This document shows, piece after piece, positions 46,252-54,610 of a stretch of 64,000 bases of DNA (positions within the stretch are counted from its first letter, which is position 1; each line of letters begins with the position of its first letter). Made by a program: the position numbers and the translations under genes. This stretch comes from Ferruginibacter sp. GTDB taxonomy: Bacteria > Bacteroidota > Bacteroidia > Chitinophagales > Chitinophagaceae. The notes below the pieces were generated by a model that saw only the letters and a program-made list of their open reading frames with translations, did not search any database and was not told the DNA's origin. The stretch covers positions 1 through 64,000 of the forward strand of contig JAHBTO010000001.1 in NCBI GenBank assembly GCA_019638525.1. Reading direction: 5' to 3'.

Positions 46252-46259
46252 CAAAGATA
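46252..46259 (-). promoter_or_regulatory. -7 promoter box of ubiE/menG, 6 nt from the start codon
   Basis: TATCTTTG on the minus strand; ATG 46245 begins after six bases. No clear -33 TTTG at the expected distance. The implied leader is a few bases or none. Confidence 0.5.
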
Positions 46260-46344
46260 AGCTGTTTTATGTTTGGGCTTTATCGGTTTTAACTTGTTAT
46301 TAGTATAATTGGTTTTTGAGTAATTAATCTGTATAAATGCCCTG

Positions 46345-46352
46345 TATCTTTG
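46345..46352 (+). promoter_or_regulatory. -7 promoter box of engB, 4 nt from the start codon
   Basis: TATCTTTG, the same sequence as the divergent ubiE box, lies four bases before ATG 46357. The -33 element is not at the standard spacing. A leaderless engB mRNA is implied. Confidence 0.5.
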
Positions 46353-46356
46353 TACA

Positions 46357-47013
46357 ATGCAAATTAAAAATGCCAAATACCTAATTAGCAGCCCCGGTTA
46401 CGAAAAATGCCCACAACCCAATAAGCCCGAATATGCTTTCATAGGCCGTAGCAATGTGGGCAAATCATCGTTAATTAATATGCTTTGCAATAATGATAAA
46501 CTGGCAAAAACATCAGCATCGCCGGGCAAAACACAATTGCTTAATCATTTTGAAATAACAGCACTCAGTAAAAATGAAAAAGCAGGCTTACAAAACGAAG
46601 CTAAAATTGTAAGCTGGTACCTTGTTGACCTGCCGGGATATGGTTTTGCAAAAGTAAGCATGAGTAACAGGCGGCGTTGGGAGCAGATGATTGAAAATTA
46701 TTTACGCAAGCGTGAAAACCTTACCCTTGTTTTTGTTTTAATTGATGCAAGGCATAGCCCTCAAAAAATAGATCTTGAATTTTTAGAGCAGTTAAAAATA
46801 TGGCAGGTTCCTTTTTGTCTTGTTTTTACAAAAGCCGATAAAGTAAACCAGCAAACTGTAAGTAAAAATGTAAAAAGTTTTTTAGATGCCATGAAAACAA
46901 CCTGGCAGTTTTTACCACAGCATTTTATAAGCAGTGCTGTAAAAAAAACCGGAAGGGATAAGATACTGAGCTTTATTGAAGAAACTAATGCCGAAATAGA
47001 ACAGGAGAAATAA
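46357..47013 (+). CDS. engB: EngB (YihA/YsxC), ribosome-biogenesis GTPase
   Basis: A 218-residue TRAFAC GTPase needed for assembly of the large ribosomal subunit. G1 is GRSNVGKSSLIN, G2 region TSASPGKTQLLN, G3 DLPGYGFAKV, G4 TKADK and G5 SSA near residue 200. Length and motif spacing are normal, with a small insertion of about 15 residues between G2 and G3. It is monocistronic, divergent from ubiE and convergent with the YkuK gene. Confidence 0.96.
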   Translation: MQIKNAKYLISSPGYEKCPQPNKPEYAFIGRSNVGKSSLINMLCNNDKLAKTSASPGKTQLLNHFEITALSKNEKAGLQNEAKIVSWYLVDLPGYGFAKVSMSNRRRWEQMIENYLRKRENLTLVFVLIDARHSPQKIDLEFLEQLKIWQVPFCLVFTKADKVNQQTVSKNVKSFLDAMKTTWQFLPQHFISSAVKKTGRDKILSFIEETNAEIEQEK

Positions 47014-47078
47014 AGAGAGTAAGAATTACAGTTTGTATTTTTTACAAAACAAACTCATACAATAAAAAAATTTGCTCA

Positions 47079-47552
47079 TCAGTTCACAGCCTTATTTGCA
47101 CAGCTGCTGCTTGCAAAGGCTTCGGGCTTGGCTTTAAATGCAAACCCCATACCCAGTATGTAGCCCATAGCTTCACGCAGGGCCTCATTACTTTTAAACT
47201 GAGGATTGGTGTTTATATCTGCATGCACTTCCATATCTACATCGTACAAAGTAAACAAATCGCATAGTTCATAAGCAATTTCAATACTTTTTGCTACCTC
47301 TATCAGCATCCTTTCTTTAATGCTGTATTGGTGTGTAGTTTTTTCGTTGTGGATGAACATAAAGCCGCCATGCCCTTCTCTTAAAAAAACTATAACAGTA
47401 GCAAATTCTGTTTCTTTACCTTTTACCTGGCTATCGGTGCCAATACAAACTTTTAAATGGTAACCTGCAGTAGTTTCTCTTTCAATGGCCTGTTCTACTG
47501 CATCTTTAATGTGAAGCCGGATAGGATCTCCGTTAAATTTTCTCCATAACAT
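47079..47552 (-). CDS. YkuK/DUF458 family RNase H-like protein
   Basis: A 157-residue protein of the DUF458 (YkuK) family, predicted to adopt the RNase H fold. KVCIGTDSQVKG (about residue 35) gives the first acidic position; MEVHADINTNPQFKSNE carries the second (Asp near 113) with the family-specific Asn/Pro segment. The end is Ala/Ser/Cys-rich. A nuclease or helicase-helper activity is suggested by fold only. It stands alone between convergent and distant neighbours. Confidence 0.85.
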   Translation of the reverse strand: MLWRKFNGDPIRLHIKDAVEQAIERETTAGYHLKVCIGTDSQVKGKETEFATVIVFLREGHGGFMFIHNEKTTHQYSIKERMLIEVAKSIEIAYELCDLFTLYDVDMEVHADINTNPQFKSNEALREAMGYILGMGFAFKAKPEAFASSSCANKAVN

Positions 47553-47693
47553 AAAATTGGGTTTTTTAAAGTTAAGGATAAAAAATAATGCAAACTTAAA
47601 AACAGTAAATTAATTTATACTGAATTAAACTGTTTGTGGATAGCATTTTCAGTTGCTTTAGCAACTAAAAAAACAAAGTTGACTGATTTTATA

Positions 47694-47727
47694 ATAAAAA
47701 AAGGGGGCAGCCCCTAACGCTACCCCC
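47694..47727 (-). terminator. Rho-independent terminator of the metalloprotease operon
   Basis: On the minus strand GGGGGTAGC / GCTGCCCCC (47719-47727 with 47703-47711), nine pairs with one G-U, a short loop and a seven-base T run. It lies 20 nt past the stop codon of the protease gene. Confidence 0.85.
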
Positions 47728-47746
47728 CATTACACATGAATCTACC

Positions 47747-49333
47747 TTACTGTTTTATGATTCGTTCTGTCTTTCTTTCATCGTTAGTAAACAACTGCAT
47801 CACATACATACCTCCCGGCTGATTGCTCATGTTAATATGAGTAATGCCTTTTACTCCTTTTCCTTTTGTTATCAATCGGCCATTCATATCGCAAAGTAAA
47901 TACTGGTAATCTTCAGCTGCATTTACAACTATATCGCTTTGAACAAAAGTTGATACACTTATTTTGTTATCTGCCTTACCATTAGTTTTTAAAGCAATAA
48001 TGTTTGAATAAACAACCTGGTCAATTACAGATGTAACTTTTATACGGTAATAAATGGTGTTACTTTTATAAGGCTGGTACGAAAAATTTACTGCGTTAGC
48101 CGACATATTGTTCAACATGGTAAAATCACTTGCATTGGCCGAAGACTGTACTTCTATTTTTTTAATAGGCTCATCAGAAACAATACGCCAATTAAGATTA
48201 TGTTTATTGTTATCGGTATTACCCGATAATGTTACATCATGTATGGGCAATATTCCTGTATAACCATTTAGAGTGTATGAACCTAAACTTCCATAAGAGC
48301 CAACATTTGTATTACCGGTACCATGTATCTTAATATAATATGTACCCGCTGTTAAAAAAGTATCAACAGTTACACTCATTGTATTTTCGGGATCGTACGT
48401 AGTGATTAATGATGCTGATGAATTATATAACTCTAACCTTATATCGAGGTTGGCACCAATATAATTATTGCCTACATTAAATGGTATGGCAGTTAAATGC
48501 AGGCTGGCGCTTTGGTTTAGTGTAAATTTAAATGCATCTTTATCGGTATTGGTACCAATAATACCGTTTACGGTAAAATTTGAAACATTAATAGAATAAG
48601 TGTTTGCATCCAGTGTTTCGGCATAATCATCGGCACGATATCCAAAACCGTTTTGTGTAGCAATAATGGTAAGGTTATCCTGTATGCTGGTACATCCATA
48701 AGGTGTAGGGCCGTTGTTCCAGTTACTCATGTTGCGGTAATAACTGTTACCCATAATTGGCGCCCAACCGGTTTGGCCGCTTCCTTCCCCGCTGTTATAT
48801 TGCTCTGTAGGCGTGCTGCAATCGCTACCGTATTTCGACTGGTGTGATAAACCTACCGTGTGGCCGCTTTCGTGCGAGCAACATTCGCCAACCATTTTAG
48901 GGCTGTAAGGGCCAAGCCTGTCGCTAAAAACAAATGCAGGTGTATCATCGCCCCAGGTAAATGAACCCACATAAGAAATACCGCCAACACCGGGCATCCA
49001 GGCACTGGTAGTGGTAATAATTACCCTCATACGTTTATTTAAAGGAGCTGCTAAATAAACTGCCGAATCAGTTGTAATATTGATATTAAAGGGGCGGTAA
49101 TCTTCAGCTACACGGTTAAATACTTCAGTAATTTGTGCTTCATTTAAACCTGATGGTGCACAATCAAGCGGGTTGCCACCATTCCATACTGTACTTTGAA
49201 CATATTGCCCGTCAAAGTCGAGGTATATTGTTGCAGAGGCTGAAGGAAAACTGTTTAACTTAGGTATACTGAATACATTATTTGATATAAATAATGATAC
49301 AATAATTGTTAGTAAGGTAAAATACTTTTTCAT
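47747..49333 (-). CDS. Secreted metzincin-like zinc metalloprotease with type IX sorting domain
   Basis: A 528-residue exported protein: signal peptide (1-22), catalytic domain with SHESGHTVGLSH (His154, Glu155, His158, Gly161, His164), the HExxHxxGxxH zinc site of metzincins, and a probable Met-turn APIMGN (Met194); then a PPC-like beta domain (about 235-360, with KDAFKFTLNQSASLHL and GTYYIKIHGTG), a fibronectin-like stretch, and a C-terminal domain (about 450-528) with GGMYVMQLFTNDERKTERIIKQ-type ending typical of type IX type-A sorting signals. No classical prodomain is seen. It is second gene after a 151-residue secreted partner, 37 nt away, and ends in a strong terminator. Confidence 0.9.
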   Translation of the reverse strand: MKKYFTLLTIIVSLFISNNVFSIPKLNSFPSASATIYLDFDGQYVQSTVWNGGNPLDCAPSGLNEAQITEVFNRVAEDYRPFNINITTDSAVYLAAPLNKRMRVIITTTSAWMPGVGGISYVGSFTWGDDTPAFVFSDRLGPYSPKMVGECCSHESGHTVGLSHQSKYGSDCSTPTEQYNSGEGSGQTGWAPIMGNSYYRNMSNWNNGPTPYGCTSIQDNLTIIATQNGFGYRADDYAETLDANTYSINVSNFTVNGIIGTNTDKDAFKFTLNQSASLHLTAIPFNVGNNYIGANLDIRLELYNSSASLITTYDPENTMSVTVDTFLTAGTYYIKIHGTGNTNVGSYGSLGSYTLNGYTGILPIHDVTLSGNTDNNKHNLNWRIVSDEPIKKIEVQSSANASDFTMLNNMSANAVNFSYQPYKSNTIYYRIKVTSVIDQVVYSNIIALKTNGKADNKISVSTFVQSDIVVNAAEDYQYLLCDMNGRLITKGKGVKGITHINMSNQPGGMYVMQLFTNDERKTERIIKQ

Positions 49334-49370
49334 TGGTTAGGATTTTGGATTTTACAGTAGATTCAGTTTA

Positions 49371-49826
49371 TTAATTTAAAAAACAAACAGGTATTACTTT
49401 ATCTGTTTCTATTTTAATTAATTGATAATTTCCTGCCAGGTTTTTTTTCAATTCAAAACCATCAAAGAAATTTTGATTGATGATACGGCCTGTATATGAT
49501 ACGGTTCCATCGTCATTTAAAATTTTTGAAACGCTGAAAATTGTATTGGAAAAATCGGGTGATTTTATTACTACCGATTGCAGGTTTGCATATTTTACAA
49601 TATTGCTTGTTACTATTCCCGAAAAATTAAAATTACTGCCAAAATGCAAGTTGATATTTTGTCCTGCAGGGGCACTGAAAATCCTGCTTAATTCAGTTTG
49701 ATTACATTCTATTGTTGCGGGAAAATTGCTGAATTGTTTTGGTTTTGCAGTGTTGTCTTGCGAATAACCTGTTATTGAAATTATACACAATAACATAAAC
49801 AATGCATAGGGTGCATAGTGTTTCAT
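49371..49826 (-). CDS. Secreted 151-residue protein paired with the metalloprotease
   Basis: Not recognised. ATG 49826 opens a good signal peptide (about residues 1-23, ending TGYSQ), so it is preferred to an ATG 17 codons upstream. The mature 128 residues look beta-rich with a repeated hydrophobic-polar pattern; the only cysteines are Cys42, if counted from this start, and one at the very C-terminus (VCFLN). The gene is 37 nt upstream of the protease and shares its promoter and terminator. An inhibitor, chaperone or separate propeptide for the protease would fit the arrangement, but no motif shows it. Confidence 0.72.
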   Translation of the reverse strand: MKHYAPYALFMLLCIISITGYSQDNTAKPKQFSNFPATIECNQTELSRIFSAPAGQNINLHFGSNFNFSGIVTSNIVKYANLQSVVIKSPDFSNTIFSVSKILNDDGTVSYTGRIINQNFFDGFELKKNLAGNYQLIKIETDKVIPVCFLN

Positions 49827-49929
49827 TGGATTTCTATTGGTTTTTAGAGGTTTGGATACTAAATCTTCCATTTGCAAACGGTTAATACAAATGTTTTATT
49901 ATCTAAAAAACAAAAAATTGTTTTTTAAA

Positions 49930-49954
49930 ATCGTATAATTAGTAGAAATACGAT
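49930..49954. promoter_or_regulatory. Palindrome upstream of the protease operon
   Basis: ATCGTA-N13-TACGAT, perfect 6-bp arms, about 105 nt before the first gene of the protease pair and 34 nt after the end of the CoA-binding gene. Next to it (49902-49926) is an A/T-only stem AAAAAACA / TGTTTTTT that may end the CoA-binding transcript. Both are weakly supported. Confidence 0.3.
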
Positions 49955-49987
49955 TAGTTATTTAGTAGATGCACTTAGTAAAGATTA

Positions 49988-50353
49988 CTAAAATTGATTA
50001 GTGCCCAATAAAACAAGGGTGCATGCTTGCTGGGCTATGATATTATTTTTAAGTGCCAGTTTTTCTAATTCATCATTTTCGGTACCGGGGTTAAAGATGA
50101 TTCGTTTGGGGTGAAGTGATAAGATATAATTGTAGTACTCTTGCTGGCGACCCGGATTTATATAAAGTGTAACAGTATCAATATTTTTATAAGCTATTTT
50201 TTCAGTATCAACATCTACGCCTGCAATGGTTGCTTTACGGTTTCCAATTGCTACTACCGGATGCCCGTATTGTACAAGCTTGTTAATGGCAAGATAACTA
50301 TACCTGTTAGGATTGGCCGAAGCGCCTATTACCAAAGTTTTTTTCTTTTCCAT
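49988..50353 (-). CDS. CoA-binding domain protein
   Basis: A 121-residue Rossmann-like protein of the CoA_binding_2 family (KTLVIGASANPNRYSYLAIN at the N-terminus, GNRKATIAGV, then RIIFNPGTENDEL and QACTLVLLGT at the end). Members bind CoA or nucleotides; no pathway is established for stand-alone forms. It begins 1 nt after the stop of the DCC-family gene, so the two are co-transcribed and probably coupled in translation. Confidence 0.9.
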   Translation of the reverse strand: MEKKKTLVIGASANPNRYSYLAINKLVQYGHPVVAIGNRKATIAGVDVDTEKIAYKNIDTVTLYINPGRQQEYYNYILSLHPKRIIFNPGTENDELEKLALKNNIIAQQACTLVLLGTNQF

Positions 50354-50354
50354 A

Positions 50355-50756
50355 TCAGTTTAAAAATCTTGCTTTTACTTCGGGAGTTGGTATCATACAT
50401 TGCTGCCGCTTGCCAAACCATTTATAGCGGTTTTTTGCAATCCAGTTGTAAACTGCATTTCTTATGAATGCCGGAACAATTATAAAGCCATAACACAACG
50501 GCCATAAACCTTTTAAATGCCTACAAATTCTTAAGGCTGCTGTTGACTGTTTATATGCTTTTCCATTTTCTATCAATACAAAAGATTGCATATCATTAAC
50601 AGGTAAACCATATTGCTGTAATATTTTTTGCCCTGTTTGCGATTGCATAGCTGTAAAAAAAATGTTTGCATTTTTGTTTCGCCTGATGATAAAATTTACG
50701 GCACTGTTACAAAAATTACAAACTCCGTCAAACAATATGATGGGTGAATTATCCAT
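50355..50756 (-). CDS. DCC-family thiol-disulfide oxidoreductase-like protein
   Basis: A 133-residue protein of the DUF393/DCC family. The name-giving motif is DGVCNFCNSAVNFIIRR (CxxC at about residues 13-16), followed by the thioredoxin-like AMQSQTGQKIL segment, STAALRIC and the C-terminal RYKWFG block. A redox role is suggested by the CxxC only. A -7 box lies 5 nt before the ATG and overlaps a perfect 15-bp palindrome, so the DCC/CoA-binding pair looks regulated. Confidence 0.9.
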   Translation of the reverse strand: MDNSPIILFDGVCNFCNSAVNFIIRRNKNANIFFTAMQSQTGQKILQQYGLPVNDMQSFVLIENGKAYKQSTAALRICRHLKGLWPLCYGFIIVPAFIRNAVYNWIAKNRYKWFGKRQQCMIPTPEVKARFLN

Positions 50757-50761
50757 TGCAT

Positions 50762-50782
50762 CAAATTTACTATTGAATAGTA
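50762..50782 (-). promoter_or_regulatory. Promoter box and palindrome of the DCC/CoA-binding operon
   Basis: TAAATTTG on the minus strand (50762-50769) lies five bases before ATG 50756. A perfect palindrome TACTATT-G-AATAGTA (50768-50782) adjoins and overlaps it by two bases, occupying the spacer of the promoter. No good -33 TTTG is found, which would fit an activated promoter. Confidence 0.45.
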
Positions 50783-50839
50783 GTTTTTATTTTTGATTTA
50801 AGAAAATAAACTTCATAAGTATTTACTACAGTTTTAAAA

Positions 50840-50970
50840 AAGCTGATAGGGTTTTAACTGTACAAGTGTGCGACGCCACCGAAGCTGAATAAACTGATAC
50901 TGCCGGGACAATAAAAAAATAGCGTTAGTTTTTACAATAACTACTTTTTATTTTTAATATGCTATTTTTT
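50840..50970 (+). other. Candidate small RNA or repeat element: GC-richer island followed by a terminator-like hairpin
   Basis: In the otherwise AT-rich 223-nt spacer between pdhC and the DCC gene, about 50 bases (50865-50910) are clearly richer in G+C, including GTGCGACGCCACCG and ACTGCCGGGACA. Then comes AAAAAATAGC (50914-50923) pairing with GCTATTTTTT (50961-50970) across a 37-nt loop. On the plus strand this ends in T6; on the minus strand the same hairpin could end the pdhC transcript. No promoter was identified, so the RNA reading is speculative. Confidence 0.3.
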
Positions 50971-50979
50971 GAATGTAGT

Positions 50980-52602
50980 TTATAACAACATGGTTACCGG
51001 GTTTTCCAGGTATTTTTTAAGTGTTTGTAAAAATGCAGCGCCCACGGCTCCGTCAACCGTACGGTGATCGCAACTGAGAGTTAGCTTCATGATATTGGAT
51101 ACTGCAAATCCATCGCCTTTTTTAACAACAGTTTCTTTTATCCTGCCTACGGCAAGTATGGCACTATCCGGCGGGTTAATGATGGCGGTAAATTCGTCTA
51201 TATCCATCATGCCAAGGTTGCTGATGGTAAATGTATTGCCGCTGAATTCGTTTGGTTGCAGTTTTTTATCTTTTGCTTTACCATATAATTCTTTGGCTTC
51301 GGCTGCAATTTGCGATAATGTTTTTTGATCGGCAAAACGGATAACAGGTACTATCAAACCATCGGGTGTAGCCACTGCGCTGCCAACATGTATATGATGG
51401 TTTTGGCGGATGAAATCACCCATCCAACTGCTGTTTACAGCCTGGTGCTGCCGCAGCGATAAGGCTGCTGCCTTAATTACAAAATCGTTAAAAGATATTT
51501 TAACCGGACTTATTTCGTTTAGCTGTGTACGTGCAGCCATTGCATTATCCATGTTAATTTCCATGGTAAGGTAAAAATGCGGAGCCGCAAATTTACTTTC
51601 GCCAAGACGGCGGGCAATGGTTTTACGCATTTGTGTTAATGGTATGTCAGTAAATCCTTCGGTGCTGCTAACTGTGCTAACAATTGTGGCAGGTACTTTG
51701 CCGGCTGTGGTAACCTGCGCTGCCGCAGCAGCAGATGGTACATAACTATCAATATCTTTTTTTATGATACGGCCTCCATCGCCGCTGCCGCTTACTTTGC
51801 TGATGTCGATTCCTTTATCGGCGGCTAATTTTTTAGCTAATGGCGAAGCTTTTATTCTTCCATTGGTAGAAGATACTGTTTGGTTAACTGTGGCAGCAGC
51901 TTGTTGTACTTGTGCTTTTTGTGTACTGCTAACTGCTGCCTGCTTATTGTTTGCCCCAGCTTTTTCGGCAGCTACATAAGCGCTCACATCGGTACCTGCT
52001 TTTCCTACAATAGCAATAATCTCGTTTATTTTTGCGGCCTGCCCTGCTTCTACACCAATATATAATAATGTACCTTCTTCGTAACCTACCACTTCCATGG
52101 TTGCTTTATCTGTTTCTACTTCGGCCAATACATCATCGGCCTTTACCGTATCGCCAATTTTTTTATTCCATGCTACAATCTTTCCTTCTGTCATGGTATC
52201 GCTTAACAAAGGCATACGTATTTCTTTTGCACCTGCGGGCAAAGAAATAGTTTGTGTATTTGTGGCTGGTGATGGTGTGGCTACAGTTTTGTTTTCTGTA
52301 GCAGCAGTTTTATTTTCTTTTGATGATGTATCATCTTTATCAAGCAATGCTGTAAAGTCTTCTCCTTCTTTTCCAACAATAGCAATAATCTGGTTCACTT
52401 TAGCTGCATCTCCTGCAGGTACGCCAATGTGTAGTAATGTACCGTCTACATAACCGTTTACTTCCATGGTAGCCTTATCTGTTTCCACTTCGGCCAATAC
52501 ATCATCGGCCTTTACTTTATCGCCCACTTTTTTGTTCCAGGATATTATTTTTCCCTCTGTCATCGTATCGCTCAATAGCGGCATGCGTATCACTTCTGCC
52601 AT
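50980..52602 (-). CDS. pdhC: Dihydrolipoamide acetyltransferase (E2) of the pyruvate dehydrogenase complex
   Basis: A 540-residue E2 chain: two N-terminal lipoyl domains with lipoylated lysines Lys43 and Lys166 (both in ETDKATMEV), Ala/Pro/Gln-rich linkers, a peripheral-subunit-binding domain (about 253-290, ASPLAKKLAADKGIDISKV) and the catalytic core with DHRTVDG near residue 512. It transfers acetyl groups to CoA and scaffolds E1 and E3. E1 genes are not adjacent here; lpd is not in the window. Assignment to pyruvate rather than another 2-oxoacid rests on the two-lipoyl layout and LLSDTMTEG motif common in PdhC of this phylum. Confidence 0.93.
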   Translation of the reverse strand: MAEVIRMPLLSDTMTEGKIISWNKKVGDKVKADDVLAEVETDKATMEVNGYVDGTLLHIGVPAGDAAKVNQIIAIVGKEGEDFTALLDKDDTSSKENKTAATENKTVATPSPATNTQTISLPAGAKEIRMPLLSDTMTEGKIVAWNKKIGDTVKADDVLAEVETDKATMEVVGYEEGTLLYIGVEAGQAAKINEIIAIVGKAGTDVSAYVAAEKAGANNKQAAVSSTQKAQVQQAAATVNQTVSSTNGRIKASPLAKKLAADKGIDISKVSGSGDGGRIIKKDIDSYVPSAAAAAQVTTAGKVPATIVSTVSSTEGFTDIPLTQMRKTIARRLGESKFAAPHFYLTMEINMDNAMAARTQLNEISPVKISFNDFVIKAAALSLRQHQAVNSSWMGDFIRQNHHIHVGSAVATPDGLIVPVIRFADQKTLSQIAAEAKELYGKAKDKKLQPNEFSGNTFTISNLGMMDIDEFTAIINPPDSAILAVGRIKETVVKKGDGFAVSNIMKLTLSCDHRTVDGAVGAAFLQTLKKYLENPVTMLL

Positions 52603-52668
52603 AATATTACTTTCTATTTAGATTTTAAGGTTCGAAATTAAGGCAAAATGAGGAAAAGAACAGCAGTT

Positions 52669-54474
52669 TCATAAATAATCAAGCTCTAAATTTAGCCTGT
52701 CTTTTAATTCTTTTACCATTGGGTATTCTGCAATAATTTTTAAGTATTGTTCTCTTGAATTTAATGGTTTTTCTACCGGTACTGTTTTATCATTATTTTC
52801 GGTTATAATAACACTGCATGTAAGTTGCCTGTTACAAAAGAAATTCTGTAGGTCATCAACCAACTGAACCCTTTCCTGCTCAATAAATTTTTGTTGAATA
52901 TTGTTGTCAGTAATTATTTCGATGGTATTGTTGTCAATTATACGCAGTGTGGCATTTTTAAAGTTGGTAACAGCCGAGTGTTTTTTATTTTCAACCAGTT
53001 TTTTGATGAAGTTTTGCCTGCATAATTCCAGGTCGGTATGGTTTAAATCTTTAACAGCTACACCATTGGCCAAATTTTGTGCATGTACCTTTTTACGGAT
53101 AGCATCCAGCGAACCCATCGGTTTGTTGGGTTCTATAACTGTGGTTGCCGGCTTTTGATTGATTGTTTTTTTTATTGCAGGTGCCGGTTCTTCTATAATC
53201 AACTTTGCTTTTTTTTCTGTTGAAGAGGTTTGTGGAATTTCTTTAGATACCTGTTGCACATCTGTAGGTATTTCCTGTTCTTTTACTTTTATTGCCCTTA
53301 TAGCTTTATATGCAATGGGTTTAACCGAATCAACTATTTTTTTTTTAATAACTGATGTATTGTCTTCAACCAATTCAACAGCCTGCATCAGGTAAGTAAG
53401 TTTAATAATAGCCAGTTCTACATGCAACCTTTTGTTTCGGGCCTGCTTATAATTTATTTCAGCTTCGTTGAGCAGGTTTAGTGCGGCAATTAACCAGCCT
53501 GTAGAAATTTCTTTGGCAACCTGTAGGTATTTTTGTTTAAAATCGTCGGCTACTTCCAATAATATGGCAGCTTTGGCATCTTTACTTACCAAAAGGTTTC
53601 TTATAAATTCGGTATAACCTTCCAGCAAAGTATCGCCTTCAAAACCTTTTTGATTTATTTCATCGTATAGCAACATGGCATCGCTTAGTTGCTGTTGCTG
53701 CATACATTGTAACAGTTTAAAATAATAATCTTCATCTAATATATTCAGGTGCTCTAAAGTGTTAGTATAATTTAATTCTCCGTTGCTAAAGCTTACAATT
53801 TTATCCAGTATGCTTAATGCGTCACGCATGCAACCTTCGCTTTTTTGAGCAATGATATGCAAGGCTGCTTTTTCGGCTTTAATATGTTCTTTATCGCATA
53901 TTTCCTGTAAATGTTCAATGGTATCATTATTAGTAATACGCTTAAAATCAAAAATCTGGCAACGGCTGAGGATGGTTGGCAGTATTTTATGTTTTTCGGT
54001 AGTAGCTAAAATAAAAATGGCATAAGGTGGTGGCTCTTCAAGCGTTTTTAAAAATGCATTGAATGCCGAAGCGCTTAACATGTGAACCTCATCTACAATA
54101 TATACTTTGTATTTACCGGCCTGTGGTGCAAAGCGCACCTGGTCAACAAGGCTTCGGATATCATCAACCGAGTTATTACTGGCTGCATCCAGTTCATGAA
54201 TGTTTAAAGAAGTGCCGGCATCAAATGTTTTACAACTGTTACAGGTGTTACAGGCTTCGCCATCGGCGGTTTTATTTTGGCAATTAATGGTTTTAGCCAG
54301 TATCCTGGCACAGGTAGTTTTGCCCACACCACGTGGCCCACAAAACAAAAACGCATGTGCCAGTTGGTTATTATTAATTGCATTTTTAAGTGTTGTGGTA
54401 ATATGTGATTGACCTACCACAGTAGAAAAATTCTGGGGCCTGTATTTTCTTGCCGATACTATAAACTTATCCAT
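52669..54474 (-). CDS. dnaX: DNA polymerase III subunit gamma/tau
   Basis: A 601-residue clamp-loader ATPase. Walker A FCGPRGVGKTTCARIL, a four-Cys zinc module (CQNKTADGEACNTCNSCKTF), Walker B VDEVHML, and the sensor segment FILATTEKHKILPTILSRCQ are clear, followed by the oligomerisation domain (to about 365) and a variable tau tail rich in Lys, Pro and Thr. The last 100 residues form a conserved-looking Bacteroidota tail. No slippery A-run with hairpin for making gamma was identified. It precedes pdhC by 66 nt. Confidence 0.96.
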   Translation of the reverse strand: MDKFIVSARKYRPQNFSTVVGQSHITTTLKNAINNNQLAHAFLFCGPRGVGKTTCARILAKTINCQNKTADGEACNTCNSCKTFDAGTSLNIHELDAASNNSVDDIRSLVDQVRFAPQAGKYKVYIVDEVHMLSASAFNAFLKTLEEPPPYAIFILATTEKHKILPTILSRCQIFDFKRITNNDTIEHLQEICDKEHIKAEKAALHIIAQKSEGCMRDALSILDKIVSFSNGELNYTNTLEHLNILDEDYYFKLLQCMQQQQLSDAMLLYDEINQKGFEGDTLLEGYTEFIRNLLVSKDAKAAILLEVADDFKQKYLQVAKEISTGWLIAALNLLNEAEINYKQARNKRLHVELAIIKLTYLMQAVELVEDNTSVIKKKIVDSVKPIAYKAIRAIKVKEQEIPTDVQQVSKEIPQTSSTEKKAKLIIEEPAPAIKKTINQKPATTVIEPNKPMGSLDAIRKKVHAQNLANGVAVKDLNHTDLELCRQNFIKKLVENKKHSAVTNFKNATLRIIDNNTIEIITDNNIQQKFIEQERVQLVDDLQNFFCNRQLTCSVIITENNDKTVPVEKPLNSREQYLKIIAEYPMVKELKDRLNLELDYL

Positions 54475-54610
54475 ACGCTGCTAATTTCGGAAAACTAATC
54501 TTTAAAATAGAATTTGTTTTTTAACCAATTGCAGGTTAAAAAATGTTTTTTGTAATGGTTATCAATATCGCAATTTATTTGCCGGCTTTAATAAAAAAAT
54601 ATTCAAAAAA

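Noticed and set aside
47031..47054. A/T hairpin GTTTGT / ACAAAC after engB
   Set aside because: Weak short stem without a solid T run; not enough for a terminator call.
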